From Pseudanabaena sp. FACHB-2040 (GTDB taxonomy: Bacteria; Cyanobacteriota; Cyanobacteriia; Phormidesmidales; Phormidesmidaceae), in assembly GCF_014696715.1 (NCBI RefSeq), contig NZ_JACJQO010000022.1, positions 1 to 64,000 of the forward strand: DNA of 64,000 bases. The letters run 5' to 3'. A program made the translations under genes and the position numbers. The notes below the pieces were generated by a model. That model did not search any database, had not been told where the DNA came from, and saw only the letters and a program-made list of their open reading frames with translations. Of the stretch, positions 17,610 through 27,070 are shown one piece after another. Positions within the stretch are counted from its first letter, which is position 1. Every line of letters starts with the position of its first letter.

Positions 17610-18194
17610 ATGCCCTTTGCAGATTTTTTTGACGAACTAGGGGTCTTGCCCCTGCGTGCGATTGTATTCCAGAGCCTCTTGCTGCTGGTCGCCGTTGCCT
17701 TAGAAGCGATTATCCTGCGCCAGCGGCTGCGTATCGGCTACCGCCCCAGCGTGCAATACGCAGCCACCCTTAACCTGCTGGCAACCAGCCTGGGCTGGCT
17801 AACTTTTTTGAGCCTAGAGCCAGTCACCCCAGAGCCGCTAAGAACCCAAATTATCAGCTACATCCTGTTCAACCACTTCTACCTCAATGAGTGGGCAGGC
17901 AACCTGCCGATCATTTTGGTTATGGCTGGCATCATTTCTTTCTTCGCCACCCTCTGGATCAAACTCAAAGCGCTAGAGTGGCTGCTGAAGCTACTGGGCA
18001 TTACCCCGATAGAAGAACCGGAGAAAGATCCCATCTTGTCTCGCAAGGAACGCTATGACTTAGCCCGGCGGGGGCAACAGGGAAAAGGCACCACTTCAAC
18101 GAGAACCGTAGCCGTTCTGGAGGCCAATGCCGTCAGCTTTACAGCCATTCTGCTGCTGCTGCTGCTGCGCAACGCCATTGAATCTACCTATTAA
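17610..18194 (+). CDS. fraC: Filament integrity protein FraC
   Basis: The 194-residue membrane protein has three to four hydrophobic segments (about 14-36, 46-66, 95-120 and a short one near 172-187) and a conserved middle SYILFNHFYLNEWAGNLPII. A soluble stretch with SRKERYDLARRGQQG follows. This pattern, and the two genes behind it, match FraC of Anabaena and other filamentous cyanobacteria, where FraC acts at septa to keep filaments intact and supports septal-junction exchange. It is the first gene of a fraC-fraD-fraE operon (35 bp to fraD). Confidence 0.85.
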   Translation: MPFADFFDELGVLPLRAIVFQSLLLLVAVALEAIILRQRLRIGYRPSVQYAATLNLLATSLGWLTFLSLEPVTPEPLRTQIISYILFNHFYLNEWAGNLPIILVMAGIISFFATLWIKLKALEWLLKLLGITPIEEPEKDPILSRKERYDLARRGQQGKGTTSTRTVAVLEANAVSFTAILLLLLLRNAIESTY

Positions 18195-18229
18195 ACTGAC
18201 TGACTGAGCCTGACTACAGAGCCCGCCTG

Positions 18230-19297
18230 ATGTTTCCTTTCCTGCGAAACCTAATTATCTTTAAGATCTTCCAGCCGTTTTTTCAGACAGTTCGGGACTC
18301 CATTATCCCGTCTGATTATTTCTCCTGGAAGACGATGGTTTACCTCAGCCTGTTCTCCTGGCTGATGTCCTGGGTGGCTTACGGCTTTGAGGCCACTCGT
18401 TTTACAATTATGCTGCTGACCAGCTTTAGCTGGCTATTTTTAGCCTTTGGCGTAGGCTGGGGACTACAGGCCAACCATGTCAAACTCTTTGGCATTCCTC
18501 TGGCTCCTTGGGTTGCCGGAGCGATTCTGTGCGGCTTTATTTTCGGGCTGATTCCGGGCAACCAGATAGAGCTTTCGATCGTCACGTGGCCGCTGATCTC
18601 GGCTTTGATTATCATCGTCCCTCAGTTTCTCACCTGGGATGGAAAAGTCAAAGTTCCCCCACCTATAACGCGGCAGCAGGTCATTCTGGTATTTCTGATC
18701 AGCTTGCTGTTGAGTAGCTGGCTGCAGTTTTACTTCCGGATACAAAACTGGTTTGACGACTATCCCAGCCTGATGGCCGAAGATTTCGGTACCAGCGGTT
18801 TTGTCTACCGAGTGCCAGGCCGGGCCGCTCCCCTCTCAGACGGGGTCGCCCTGCTCACCCTGACCGAAACTACCCTGCAGCAGGAGCTGCACAATCGCCC
18901 TTGGTCTGGGGTTGAGCGCTGGCTCCTAAACATTAATGACCAGCTAGTCAACCTGCGGCGGGAAATTCGCGATCGTTTGGTTAGCCCCTCGCGAGAGCAG
19001 CGCTTTTGGCGCATAGACGTGCGGCCCGTCACCGCCAGCAATGGCTACGACTTGAAACTACAGGCTATTTGGCAAGGCCCCACTGCCGAGCCCAACGGCT
19101 ATTACCTGGAGAAGTCCTGCCAACTCACGCGCGTTGAGCGCCCTACCCCAAGCCCTACTACGGGGCTTACCCCTGGCGCACCGGCTAACCCAACGCCAGC
19201 AGTAGGGGTTGCCCCGGCTGCTGGCGCTAGCACTACCCCCTGGTCTAACCTCACCTGCGACCTGCAAACCGAACGCAAGTCTGGACAGCCTGCCTAG
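18230..19297 (+). CDS. fraD: Septal junction protein FraD
   Basis: The 355-residue protein has about five membrane helices in the N-terminal half (roughly 33-52, 57-78, 85-112, 118-136, 148-166), followed by a periplasmic domain with a predicted helical stretch (about 215-255) and a Pro/Ala/Gly-rich C-terminal region before a Cys-containing end. The first residues (FPFLRNLIIFKIFQPFF, then PSDYFSWKTMVYLSLFSWL) resemble FraD. In Anabaena FraD is a structural component of septal junctions and is needed for the plug and intercellular molecular exchange. The genomic position behind fraC and ahead of fraE supports the call. Confidence 0.85.
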   Translation: MFPFLRNLIIFKIFQPFFQTVRDSIIPSDYFSWKTMVYLSLFSWLMSWVAYGFEATRFTIMLLTSFSWLFLAFGVGWGLQANHVKLFGIPLAPWVAGAILCGFIFGLIPGNQIELSIVTWPLISALIIIVPQFLTWDGKVKVPPPITRQQVILVFLISLLLSSWLQFYFRIQNWFDDYPSLMAEDFGTSGFVYRVPGRAAPLSDGVALLTLTETTLQQELHNRPWSGVERWLLNINDQLVNLRREIRDRLVSPSREQRFWRIDVRPVTASNGYDLKLQAIWQGPTAEPNGYYLEKSCQLTRVERPTPSPTTGLTPGAPANPTPAVGVAPAAGASTTPWSNLTCDLQTERKSGQPA

Positions 19298-19390
19298 TTC
19301 TGGCAGCATTCGTGGAATACTCAGTTTTGAAAGTATGTTTTGCAGGAAACATCAGAAATAACAGGCGGTTGCTGCGCCTAAGGGGTGTCC

Positions 19391-20170
19391 ATGAATCTAG
19401 CCAGAATTGGGGTAATTGCCCGCAACGTGTTTTTTGAGGTCATTCGCGATCGCATTCTTTACCTAGTCGCCCTGTTTGCCGTGCTGATGGTGGCTGCGAT
19501 CGCACTACTGCCCGATGTCTCCGCCGGAGCCCAAGATAAAATCACCCTCGATCTGGGGCTGGCCGCCATCAATTTACTCAGCGTAGTCGTCGCGGTATTC
19601 GTCGGCACTGGCTTGATTAACAAAGAGATTGAAAAGCGCACAGTGCTAGTGCTAATTGCCAAACCCGTCAGCCGACTAGAGTTTATTCTGGGTAAGCACC
19701 TGGGGCTGTCGGCAGTGCTAGCGGTGCTGATATTTCTGCTGGCCCTTATTTTTCTGGCAGTGGTTAGCCTCAGCGGCATCAGCTACCCGCTAGGCAGTAT
19801 TTTGCTGTCCATTCTGTTCATGTTTCTAGAAGTGGTTCTGCTCACTGCCGTAGCCATTCTCTTTGGCGTTTTCACTAGCTCACTGCTGGCTACCCTGCTG
19901 ACCTTTGCCGTGTTCCTGGTGGGGCACCTCAGCCAAGACATCGTTGCCCTGGGCCAGCTTAGCGAAAATGCTGGTCTCCAGCGGATCACCAATGGGCTGT
20001 ATCTGGTGCTGCCTGACCTAGAGCGATTGAATCTCAAAAACGAAGCCATTTACGGTATGCAGCTGCTGCCCTCAGGGCTAGAACTGTCCAGCCACGTTCT
20101 CTACGCCCTGCTCTACACGGCCCTGCTGCTAGCCATTTCCGTTGGCGTTTTTACCCGCCGCCAGTTTTAA
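19391..20170 (+). CDS. fraE: FraE-type ABC-2 permease
   Basis: About 259 residues from ATG 19391; a GTG two codons earlier is possible, but the AAGGGG purine run is spaced better for the ATG. There are six hydrophobic helices: about 22-42, 58-78 (with GTGLINKEIEKRTVLVLIAKPVSR directly after), 100-130, 135-165, 168-182 and 230-255. This is the topology of the ABC-2 permease superfamily without an ATPase. As the third gene behind fraC and fraD it corresponds to FraE, which in Anabaena is needed for filament integrity. An ATPase partner is not in the neighbourhood. Confidence 0.82.
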   Translation: MNLARIGVIARNVFFEVIRDRILYLVALFAVLMVAAIALLPDVSAGAQDKITLDLGLAAINLLSVVVAVFVGTGLINKEIEKRTVLVLIAKPVSRLEFILGKHLGLSAVLAVLIFLLALIFLAVVSLSGISYPLGSILLSILFMFLEVVLLTAVAILFGVFTSSLLATLLTFAVFLVGHLSQDIVALGQLSENAGLQRITNGLYLVLPDLERLNLKNEAIYGMQLLPSGLELSSHVLYALLYTALLLAISVGVFTRRQF

Positions 20171-20264
20171 AGCCTTTCCCCCGGCAGCCGACAATCCATC
20201 AAATAGCGAGTAGTCTAGAGAAGATTGCCGTCTTCTACTCTGATTTGAGATATTCCTGACAACT

Positions 20265-21086
20265 ATGGTGGCCGACAAGCTAAATAGGCTAAAAGCCCTG
20301 TTTGCGGAGATGGATCGGGCCTTGATTGCCTACTCCGGGGGCATCGACAGCACCCTGGTTGCAAAGGTTGCCTACGATGTATTAGGCGATCGGGCGTTGG
20401 CGGTAACAGCCAACTCCCCTTCTCTGCTGCCCGAGGATTTAGAAGATGCCCAAATCCAGGCAGCTGAGATTGGAGTACGCCATGAAATTGTCACTACCCA
20501 TGAGCTAGAAAATCCTAGCTACGCTGCTAATCCAGTAAACCGCTGCTATTTCTGCAAAAGCGAACTGCACGACACCCTCAAGCCTCTGGCCTTAGAGCGT
20601 GGCTACCCCTACGTGGTAGATGGCGTCAATGCAGACGATCTGCAGGACTATCGTCCCGGTATTCAAGCAGCCAAAGAGCGGGGAGCGCGTTCGCCATTAG
20701 CAGAAGTGGGCATTACCAAGCTAGAAGTCCGGCAGATTGCTCAGAATTTGGGCTTACCCTGGTGGGATAAGCCAGCGCAGCCCTGCCTCAGCTCTCGCTT
20801 TCCCTACGGGGAGGCCATCACTGCTGAGAAACTTCAGCGGGTCGGTCGGGCTGAGCGCTACCTGCGACAATTGGGCTGCCGCACGCTGCGGGTGCGTTCG
20901 GCTGGCGACACGGCTCGCATTGAGCTGCCGGCCGAGGCGATTCGCTCGTTTGTAGCTGAGGTAGACTTGGAGGCTTTGGTTACCGCGCTACAGAGCTACG
21001 GCTTTACCTATGTCACCCTTGATTTAGAAGGCTTTCGCAGCGGCAAACTGAATCAGGTTCTACAGACCACTGGAGCAAACCGTTAG
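20265..21086 (+). CDS. larE: LarE-type ATP-dependent sulfur transferase
   Basis: The 273-residue protein has a PP-loop ATP-pyrophosphatase motif near the start (YSGGIDSTL), the PVNRCYFCKSEL segment, a D-rich VVDGVNADDLQDYRPG region and KPAQPCLSSRFPYG. In Lactiplantibacillus LarE one Cys at the last site is sacrificed to thiolate the nickel-pincer nucleotide precursor. Other LarE proteins use three Cys to hold a [4Fe-4S] cluster. Here the CxxC plus the later Cys give exactly three candidate ligands, so the cluster type is inferred. No larB, larC or larA is adjacent. Confidence 0.85.
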   Translation: MVADKLNRLKALFAEMDRALIAYSGGIDSTLVAKVAYDVLGDRALAVTANSPSLLPEDLEDAQIQAAEIGVRHEIVTTHELENPSYAANPVNRCYFCKSELHDTLKPLALERGYPYVVDGVNADDLQDYRPGIQAAKERGARSPLAEVGITKLEVRQIAQNLGLPWWDKPAQPCLSSRFPYGEAITAEKLQRVGRAERYLRQLGCRTLRVRSAGDTARIELPAEAIRSFVAEVDLEALVTALQSYGFTYVTLDLEGFRSGKLNQVLQTTGANR

Positions 21087-21098
21087 AGCACTACCTTT

Positions 21099-22160
21099 AT
21101 GACTTATCTGTTGGCTGGCGACATTGGCGGGACGAAAACCATTCTGCGTCTCGTTAGAGTCCACCCAGATCCCACAGCCGCAACGGCCCGGACACTGCTA
21201 GAGAGCTGCTATGAGGAGCGCTACTTCAGTGCTGCTTATCCAGACTTGGTTCCGATGGTCAAAGCCTTTCTCCACGAAGCTGAGGCTCGAACTGGGGAAC
21301 ATCGGCAGCCTACGCGGGCCTGTTTTGCGATCGCAGGCCCCGTGGTCGACAACACCTCTAGCCTAACTAACCTCTCCTGGTCCCTCTCAGCCCAGCGCTT
21401 AGAGACTGACCTGCAGCTAGAAAAAGTCCATCTGATCAACGACTTTGAGGCCGTAGGCTACGGTACGCTGGGCCTGCAAGCCGACGACCTGCAAACGCTG
21501 CAGGCTGGGCAGTACGATGCCAATGCCCCAATTGCGGTGATCGGGGCAGGTACTGGCTTGGGGCAAGGCTTTTTGATCCCCAAAGGCGACACCTTCACCA
21601 TCTTCCCCACAGAGGGCGGCCATGCCGACTTCGCACCCCGCTCAGAGTTAGAGTTTCAGCTTCTCAAATACCTGCGCGACAAGCACCAGATTTCCCGCGT
21701 CTCGGTAGAGCGGGTGGTGTCGGGCCAGGGCATTGTCTCGATCTACCAGTTTTTGCGCGACCGCCAATACGCCGAAGAATCTCCTAGTGTGGCCGAAGCC
21801 ATCACCACCTGGGAGCGGCAGACTGGAATGCAGACTAAAACCGTCGACCCAGGCGCAGCAATCTCGCTAGCCGCCTTGGAAAAGCGCGATCGGCTCTGTG
21901 AAAAGACCATGGAAATTTTCGTCGAAGCCTACGGGGCTGAGGCAGGCAACTTAGGGCTGAAGCTGCTGCCCTACGGCGGACTTTATGTAGCAGGCGGGAT
22001 CGCGGCCAAGAACCTGCCGCTAATGCAGACAGGAGCCTTCCTGCGGGCCTTTAGCGACAAAGGCCGGGTTAGCCACCTGCTAGAGAAGGTGCCGGTTCAC
22101 ATCATTCTTAATGCTCAGGTAGGCCTGGTTGGGGCTGCTCTCTGTGCTGCTCGGCTCTAG
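21099..22160 (+). CDS. glk: Glucokinase
   Basis: The 353-residue protein opens with the phosphate-binding AGDIGGTKT motif and contains [19 protein letters not shown] (catalytic Asp) and [12 protein letters not shown], followed by [17 protein letters not shown]. These are hallmarks of the bacterial glucokinase (Glk) family that phosphorylates glucose to glucose-6-phosphate. It is just 12 bp downstream of larE. With glgA and malQ in the same window it fits glycogen and glucose recycling. Confidence 0.95.
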   Translation: MTYLLAGDIGGTKTILRLVRVHPDPTAATARTLLESCYEERYFSAAYPDLVPMVKAFLHEAEARTGEHRQPTRACFAIAGPVVDNTSSLTNLSWSLSAQRLETDLQLEKVHLINDFEAVGYGTLGLQADDLQTLQAGQYDANAPIAVIGAGTGLGQGFLIPKGDTFTIFPTEGGHADFAPRSELEFQLLKYLRDKHQISRVSVERVVSGQGIVSIYQFLRDRQYAEESPSVAEAITTWERQTGMQTKTVDPGAAISLAALEKRDRLCEKTMEIFVEAYGAEAGNLGLKLLPYGGLYVAGGIAAKNLPLMQTGAFLRAFSDKGRVSHLLEKVPVHIILNAQVGLVGAALCAARL

Positions 22161-22224
22161 CTCGGTCTGCTGCCATCACCCCCAGAGGATAAAATCGAAA
22201 CTGCAGTCGTTTTCTTCATGGGGT

Positions 22225-22992
22225 ATGGCAGGGCACAGTAAATGGGCCAACATCAAACGGCAAAAAGCCAGGGTTGATGCCGTTAAGGGCAAAATTTTCG
22301 CCAAAATGTCGCGGGAAATTATCGTCTCGGCCCGCACGGGTGGCCCCGATCCGGATGGCAACTTTCAGCTTCGCACTGCTATCGACAAAGCCAAGGCAGC
22401 TGGAGTGCCCAACGACAATATTGAGCGAGCCATTGCCAAGGGAGCCGGTCAACTCGGTAGCGAAAACCAGCTAGAAGCCATCCGCTATGAGGGATACGGG
22501 CCGGGCGGTGTGGCCGTCTTGATTGAAGCACTGACTGATAACCGCAATCGCACTGCCGCCGACCTGCGAGCCGCCTTCAGTAAAGTTGGCGGTAACTTGG
22601 GCGAAACTGGCTGTGTCGGCTGGATGTTTGCGCAGAAGGGCGTCGTCACTCTGGCCGGTCCGATTGATGAAGACACCCTGCTAGAAGCTTCTCTCGAAGG
22701 TGGGGCAGAGTCCTACGAGCTAACCGAGATCGATGAAGATACGCCAGGGGCCGAGGTTCTTTGCGCTCCCACCGATCTAGAGTCCTTAGACGGAGCGCTA
22801 AAGCAGCAGGGCTACGACGTGCGCCAGGCAGAGCTGCGCTGGCTCTCTAACAACACGGTAGATGTGCAGGATACCGACCAGGCTAGGGCCTTGCTGAAGC
22901 TAATGGATGCCCTAGAAGACCTCGACGATGTTCAGTCGGTGACGGCTAATTTTGAGATGGCTGAAGACCTAATGGCCGCGAGCGCGGCCTGA
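22225..22992 (+). CDS. YebC/PmpR-family protein
   Basis: About 255 residues from the ATG at 22225, which begins the canonical [19 protein letters not shown]. The frame is open 32 codons further upstream, overlapping glk, but that part is not conserved. Typical YebC sequence continues with [57 protein letters not shown] and [12 protein letters not shown]. Family members act as DNA-binding regulators, or as translation factors that help ribosomes through proline stretches, as recently shown for some. It follows glk by 64 bp. Confidence 0.93.
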   Translation: MAGHSKWANIKRQKARVDAVKGKIFAKMSREIIVSARTGGPDPDGNFQLRTAIDKAKAAGVPNDNIERAIAKGAGQLGSENQLEAIRYEGYGPGGVAVLIEALTDNRNRTAADLRAAFSKVGGNLGETGCVGWMFAQKGVVTLAGPIDEDTLLEASLEGGAESYELTEIDEDTPGAEVLCAPTDLESLDGALKQQGYDVRQAELRWLSNNTVDVQDTDQARALLKLMDALEDLDDVQSVTANFEMAEDLMAASAA

Positions 22993-23081
22993 ATCGAGGA
23001 ATTACCCTTGATCGGCCGGTTGCGATCGCGCCACAATATACATAACGTTACAAACCTCCCCACATTCTCTAACGCTGGCTT

Positions 23082-24383
23082 TTGGCCCTTTTCTTTGGCT
23101 CCTTTTTTATGGTGTCTTTTCCGTCTTCGCACCCGTCCTACTTACCCACTGCAGCCGCTGCTCTCGAAACCGGGCCTGCCACGGTCTTGACCGTTGATAT
23201 TGCAATTGTGGGCGGAGGCATTATCGGCCTGACTTTGGCGGCCGCTCTACGTAACTCTGGTCTAACCATTGCCATTATCGAAGCCCAAACTCCAGAGCAG
23301 GCAGCCTCTCGGCAGCGGGCCTATGCCTTTTCGCTCACCTCAGCCCAGATTTTCCAGAACCTCGGACTGTGGCCCCTCGTTGCTCCCAACATCACCCACT
23401 TCCAAGGCGTGAGACTGTCCGACGGCGACCATCCTCAGACCGTCGAATTTTGCCCAGAGGATGCGGGCACTGATGCTGTTTACTATGGAGCCGAGCACTC
23501 CGTGCTAATGCGGGCTCTGCAGCAAGCGGTAGCGGCCGCCTCAATTCACTCTTTAAGTCCAGCCAGGGTGGTCGCGGTAAATGCTGAAGCAGCAGCAACC
23601 TGCCTCCAGGTCGAAAGGGACAATCACCAGCTTACGCTTCAAGCTACGCTGGTCGTTGCTGCCGATGGCGCTACATCACCGCTGCGGCAGCAGGCCGGTA
23701 TCTCAACCTTCGGCTGGCGGTACTGGCAGTCCTGCATCACTGCCCTGCTAGAGCCAGAGCAACCCCACCAAAACACTGCCTACGAGCGGTTCTGGCCCAG
23801 CGGCCCCTTTGCCATATTGCCGTTGCCGGGCAACCGCTGCCAGATTGTCTGGACAGCCCCCCATGCAGAGGCCCAAGCCCTGCTAAACCTGCCCCGAGAG
23901 CAGTTCATGGCAGAGCTACACCGGCGCTACGGCAGCCAGATGGGTCGGCTCAAGCTGCTCAACGAGCCCCGTCTGTTTCCGGTACAGCTCATGCAGAGTC
24001 GCAGCTATGTGCAGCCTCGCTTGGCGCTAATTGGGGATGCGGCCCACTGCTGCCACCCTGTTGGTGGGCAAGGCTTGAATATGGGCATTCGCGATGCGGC
24101 AGCGCTGGCCGAGGTGCTGGTCGAGGCCCATCAACAGGGGGAGGATTTGGGGGCTTTGTCTGTTTTACGGCGCTATGAGCGGTGGCGACGACGGGAAAAC
24201 TGGCTCATACTCAGCTTTACTGATTTCCTTACCCGCTGTTTTTCCAATCGATTCTTTCCCCTGGTATTGCTGCGACAGTTGGGAATAAATGTGCTGCATC
24301 AGGTGCGCCCACTCAGGCAGAGCGCTCTGAGGCTGATGACAGGCCGCTTTGGCCGCATTCCCCAAATTCCTGACCGCCGTTAA
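23082..24383 (+). CDS. FAD-dependent hydroxylase, UbiH/COQ6-like
   Basis: The 433-residue protein has an N-terminal dinucleotide-binding motif (DIAIVGGGIIGLTLAAAL), the second FAD signature ALIGDAAHCCHPVGGQGLNMGIRDA, and the VVAADGATSPLRQ segment of aromatic-ring hydroxylases. The first ~35 residues are a weakly conserved leader, and ATG 23109 is an alternative start. UbiH-like monooxygenases hydroxylate quinone rings; in cyanobacteria homologues have been discussed for plastoquinone or tocopherol metabolism, but the substrate here is not determined. Its TAA stop overlaps the rsgA stop on the other strand (TTAA at 24380-24383). Confidence 0.85.
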   Translation: MALFFGSFFMVSFPSSHPSYLPTAAAALETGPATVLTVDIAIVGGGIIGLTLAAALRNSGLTIAIIEAQTPEQAASRQRAYAFSLTSAQIFQNLGLWPLVAPNITHFQGVRLSDGDHPQTVEFCPEDAGTDAVYYGAEHSVLMRALQQAVAAASIHSLSPARVVAVNAEAAATCLQVERDNHQLTLQATLVVAADGATSPLRQQAGISTFGWRYWQSCITALLEPEQPHQNTAYERFWPSGPFAILPLPGNRCQIVWTAPHAEAQALLNLPREQFMAELHRRYGSQMGRLKLLNEPRLFPVQLMQSRSYVQPRLALIGDAAHCCHPVGGQGLNMGIRDAAALAEVLVEAHQQGEDLGALSVLRRYERWRRRENWLILSFTDFLTRCFSNRFFPLVLLRQLGINVLHQVRPLRQSALRLMTGRFGRIPQIPDRR

Positions 24384-25555
24384 TCCATTTCGTCAAACGC
24401 GAGCTCGTCCAACTCCTCTAGATGCCCCGCTGACTCGATCAAGTCATCACAGAGATCCTGCAGCGCTTGATTACGGCTGCGGCGAGAAATCCGACGATAT
24501 TTTTTTGCCTGCAGCATGGGTTCGTGCTGCGCTCCCGCTTCCGTCGTCTTGATCTTAAAGGCAGCCTCCGGGTCGCGCTGCTGATTCAGCGACTCCTGCC
24601 GCTCCACAGCCTCCTCTAGCAAGACAAGATAGTGCTCATAGCGCTCCCAATCATTACCGACCGCACAGCCTGGTTCATCGCGGTGCAGGCAGTCACTAAA
24701 CTGACAGGATTGCGCTGCCAAGCGCTGGCGAATCTCGGGAAAGCAGTCAGCCAGCTCTTCCGGTGCACAGGTGACATCCGGCTGGTTAAAGCCAGGAGTA
24801 TCCGCTAGAAAACCGCCAGAGGGCAGCTCAAATAGCTCTACATGGCGCGTTGTGTGTCGCCCCCGGCCCAGCTTGCCCGAAACGGCTCCGGTTCGTAAAT
24901 CTGCCGCCGGAATCAGGTGATTAATCAGGCTCGATTTGCCCACCCCTGAAGGTCCTGAGACCACCGTGATATGGTGCTTTAGCTGCTGGTTCAGCTCAGG
25001 CCAAATAGATTCTGTCTGGACGCTGATCATAGTCGGGGTATAACCCCAGGCATGAAGGCGGTCAATCCAGGCTTGACGGGTCTGCTCGTCCACCAAATCA
25101 CGCTTGTTCAAACACAGATTGATTGCTATTCCAGTCGCCTCAGCTTTCACCAAAAAACGGCTGAGCTGAAAAGGATCCAGCTCAGGTTCGGACAGGGCAA
25201 ACACCAGCAAAATCTGGTCAGCATTGGCAACCGGGGGCCGATCTAGTAGGGTAGAGCGGGGCAGCACCTGTGCGATCGCACCTCGTCCCCCAGCCCAGTC
25301 CGGCTCTTCCACCCGTACCCGATCCCCAACCATTACTCGCTGCCCCATCTTCTTTAGACGGGCTCGTCGAGTACACAGCAAGTTTTTAGGGCGTGGTTCC
25401 GACTGCACCGAATCCACCACCGGATTTGGCAGTGCTGGAGCAGGCTCTCCGGTCACCTCATTTAGCTTGACCCAGTAGTAGTTTGCTTGAACTGCCAGGA
25501 CAGTGCCCCAGTAGCCCTGAGTTATTTCAGGTGCGATCGCCGTCCCTTCAGGCAT
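24380..25555 (-). CDS. rsgA: Ribosome small-subunit-dependent GTPase RsgA
   Basis: The 391-residue circularly permuted GTPase has an N-terminal OB-like domain, then G4 (LNKRDLVD), G1 (VSGPSGVGKSSLIN) and G3 (ADTPGF) in the permuted order. The zinc-binding C-terminal domain has CQFSDCLHRDEPGC. An acidic C-terminal tail ends the protein (LEELDELAFDEMD). RsgA checks late 30S assembly at the decoding region. The N-terminal part carries an extra ~20-residue Pro-rich loop (GEPAPALPNPVVDSVQ). It is the last gene of the grpE-dnaK-dnaJ-tusA-rsgA run. Confidence 0.94.
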   Translation of the reverse strand: MPEGTAIAPEITQGYWGTVLAVQANYYWVKLNEVTGEPAPALPNPVVDSVQSEPRPKNLLCTRRARLKKMGQRVMVGDRVRVEEPDWAGGRGAIAQVLPRSTLLDRPPVANADQILLVFALSEPELDPFQLSRFLVKAEATGIAINLCLNKRDLVDEQTRQAWIDRLHAWGYTPTMISVQTESIWPELNQQLKHHITVVSGPSGVGKSSLINHLIPAADLRTGAVSGKLGRGRHTTRHVELFELPSGGFLADTPGFNQPDVTCAPEELADCFPEIRQRLAAQSCQFSDCLHRDEPGCAVGNDWERYEHYLVLLEEAVERQESLNQQRDPEAAFKIKTTEAGAQHEPMLQAKKYRRISRRSRNQALQDLCDDLIESAGHLEELDELAFDEMD

Positions 25556-25570
25556 GTGCCAAAACGCTTC

Positions 25571-25849
25571 CTATTCAGGTTTGCGAACATGCAGAGCAAA
25601 ATAGTCTGAGCAATCCTGAACCTGCTCAATGCGATAGCCTTCCATCGTGAGGCTATCGGGAACCTGCTCCATGGGTTCCCCACCATCCAGCCAAACCTCT
25701 AGCATTGAGCCTGCTGGCATCTGCTCCAGCTTAAGCTTAGTTCTAACGAAATTAATGGGGCAGGGAGTACCGCGCAGGTCTAGTCGCTCCAGCGGGTTCT
25801 CCAAGTTTTCTGCTTGAGCGCCTACTGCTGTCTGGTTTGGTTCACTCAT
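25571..25849 (-). CDS. TusA-family sulfurtransferase-like protein
   Basis: The 92-residue protein has the TusA core: [22 protein letters not shown] with the conserved CPxP-like motif altered to CPIN, followed by a [21 protein letters not shown] segment and a final strand. The active Cys is retained. TusA relays sulfur in 2-thiouridine and cofactor synthesis; distant family members have other roles. The ATG overlaps the dnaJ stop as ATGA (25846-25849), indicating translational coupling with the chaperone operon. Confidence 0.85.
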   Translation of the reverse strand: MSEPNQTAVGAQAENLENPLERLDLRGTPCPINFVRTKLKLEQMPAGSMLEVWLDGGEPMEQVPDSLTMEGYRIEQVQDCSDYFALHVRKPE

Positions 25850-26970
25850 CCGCGAAACAGACCTCCCAAAAAACCTTCAATGCCGCCCTTATTAACTCGA
25901 TCTCCGCTGATCTCCGCCAGTTTCTCGACCAATTCACGCTCCTCCGGCTTCAGCCGCGCTGGAATCGCAACCTGCACCGTCAGCAAATGGTCCCCCCGGC
26001 TTACCGGGTTACCTAAACGCGGCACCCCATGATCCTGCAGTGTTAGCACAGTTCCCGGCTGAGTACCCGGTGGGATATCTAGCTCAATCGGACCATCTAC
26101 CGTAGGAACCTCCAGCTTGCAGCCCAAAATTGCCTGCAAATAGCTAATCTTCAAGTCAGAGAGAATATTGATACCGTCTCGCCGAAACTCGGCATCTTCG
26201 CTGACAAAAAGGTAGACATAGAGATCGCCTGCTGGTCCACTTCGCAGGCCAGCATCGCCCTCTCCAGACACCCGCAAGCGAGTCCCGTTGTCGACCCCGG
26301 CTGGAACCGTAATCTTCAGCTTCTTGGTCTCCTGATTTTGACCGCTGCCGCCACAAACAGTACAGCGCTCCTCAATCACCTCACCCGTGCCCGCACAGGT
26401 CGGACAAGCCGAAACCTGCGTAAAGCTGCCAAACGGAGTGCGCGTTGCCCGCCGCACCTGCCCCGTACCGCTACAGGTCGAACAGGTCCGAGGACGAGTA
26501 CCAGGCTTAGCCCCACTGCCTGTACAGGTATTACAGGTTTCCAGGTGGCTGATTTTGATTTCCTTTTCGCCGCCAAAAACAGCTTCTTTAAAGTCCAGTT
26601 TTAAGTCCAGCCGCAGATCATCTCCACGGGTCGGGCCGCGCCGCCGCGCCGTCTGCCCCATCCCTCCAGAAAATCCGCTGAAGAAGCTCTCAAAGATATC
26701 AGCAAACCCACCCATGTCGTTAAAGTCGGAGTAGGCAGCCGTAGCTGCTCCACCGACCCCAGCTTCACCAAAGCGGTCATAGCGAGCCCGGATCTCCGGC
26801 TCTGACAACACTTCATAAGCCCGGTTAATTTCCTTGAAGGTTTCCTCAGCACCAGGATCTTTATTGACGTCTGGATGGTACTTACGCGCTAACCGACGAT
26901 AGGCGCGTTTAAGCTCGTCTTGATCCGCATTCCGTGAAACGCCAAGAACTTCGTAAAAGTCACGGGCCAT
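25846..26970 (-). CDS. dnaJ: Chaperone DnaJ (Hsp40, type I)
   Basis: The 374-residue protein contains a J domain with HPD ([28 protein letters not shown], about 25-60), a Gly/Phe-rich linker, and a zinc-binding domain with four CxxCxGxG repeats ([32 protein letters not shown]). Two C-terminal beta domains follow. It stimulates the DnaK ATPase and delivers clients. It is 100 bp downstream of dnaK, with tusA-like and rsgA genes behind it. Confidence 0.96.
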   Translation of the reverse strand: MARDFYEVLGVSRNADQDELKRAYRRLARKYHPDVNKDPGAEETFKEINRAYEVLSEPEIRARYDRFGEAGVGGAATAAYSDFNDMGGFADIFESFFSGFSGGMGQTARRRGPTRGDDLRLDLKLDFKEAVFGGEKEIKISHLETCNTCTGSGAKPGTRPRTCSTCSGTGQVRRATRTPFGSFTQVSACPTCAGTGEVIEERCTVCGGSGQNQETKKLKITVPAGVDNGTRLRVSGEGDAGLRSGPAGDLYVYLFVSEDAEFRRDGINILSDLKISYLQAILGCKLEVPTVDGPIELDIPPGTQPGTVLTLQDHGVPRLGNPVSRGDHLLTVQVAIPARLKPEERELVEKLAEISGDRVNKGGIEGFLGGLFRG

Positions 26971-27070
26971 AGAGGACTACCTGGGCTACAGCGACAACCA
27001 ACTTAAAGTCATTAAACCATTGTAGAAAGGGGTTATCCAGGTGACCAGGTGTGATTCCCGACCTTGCTGG

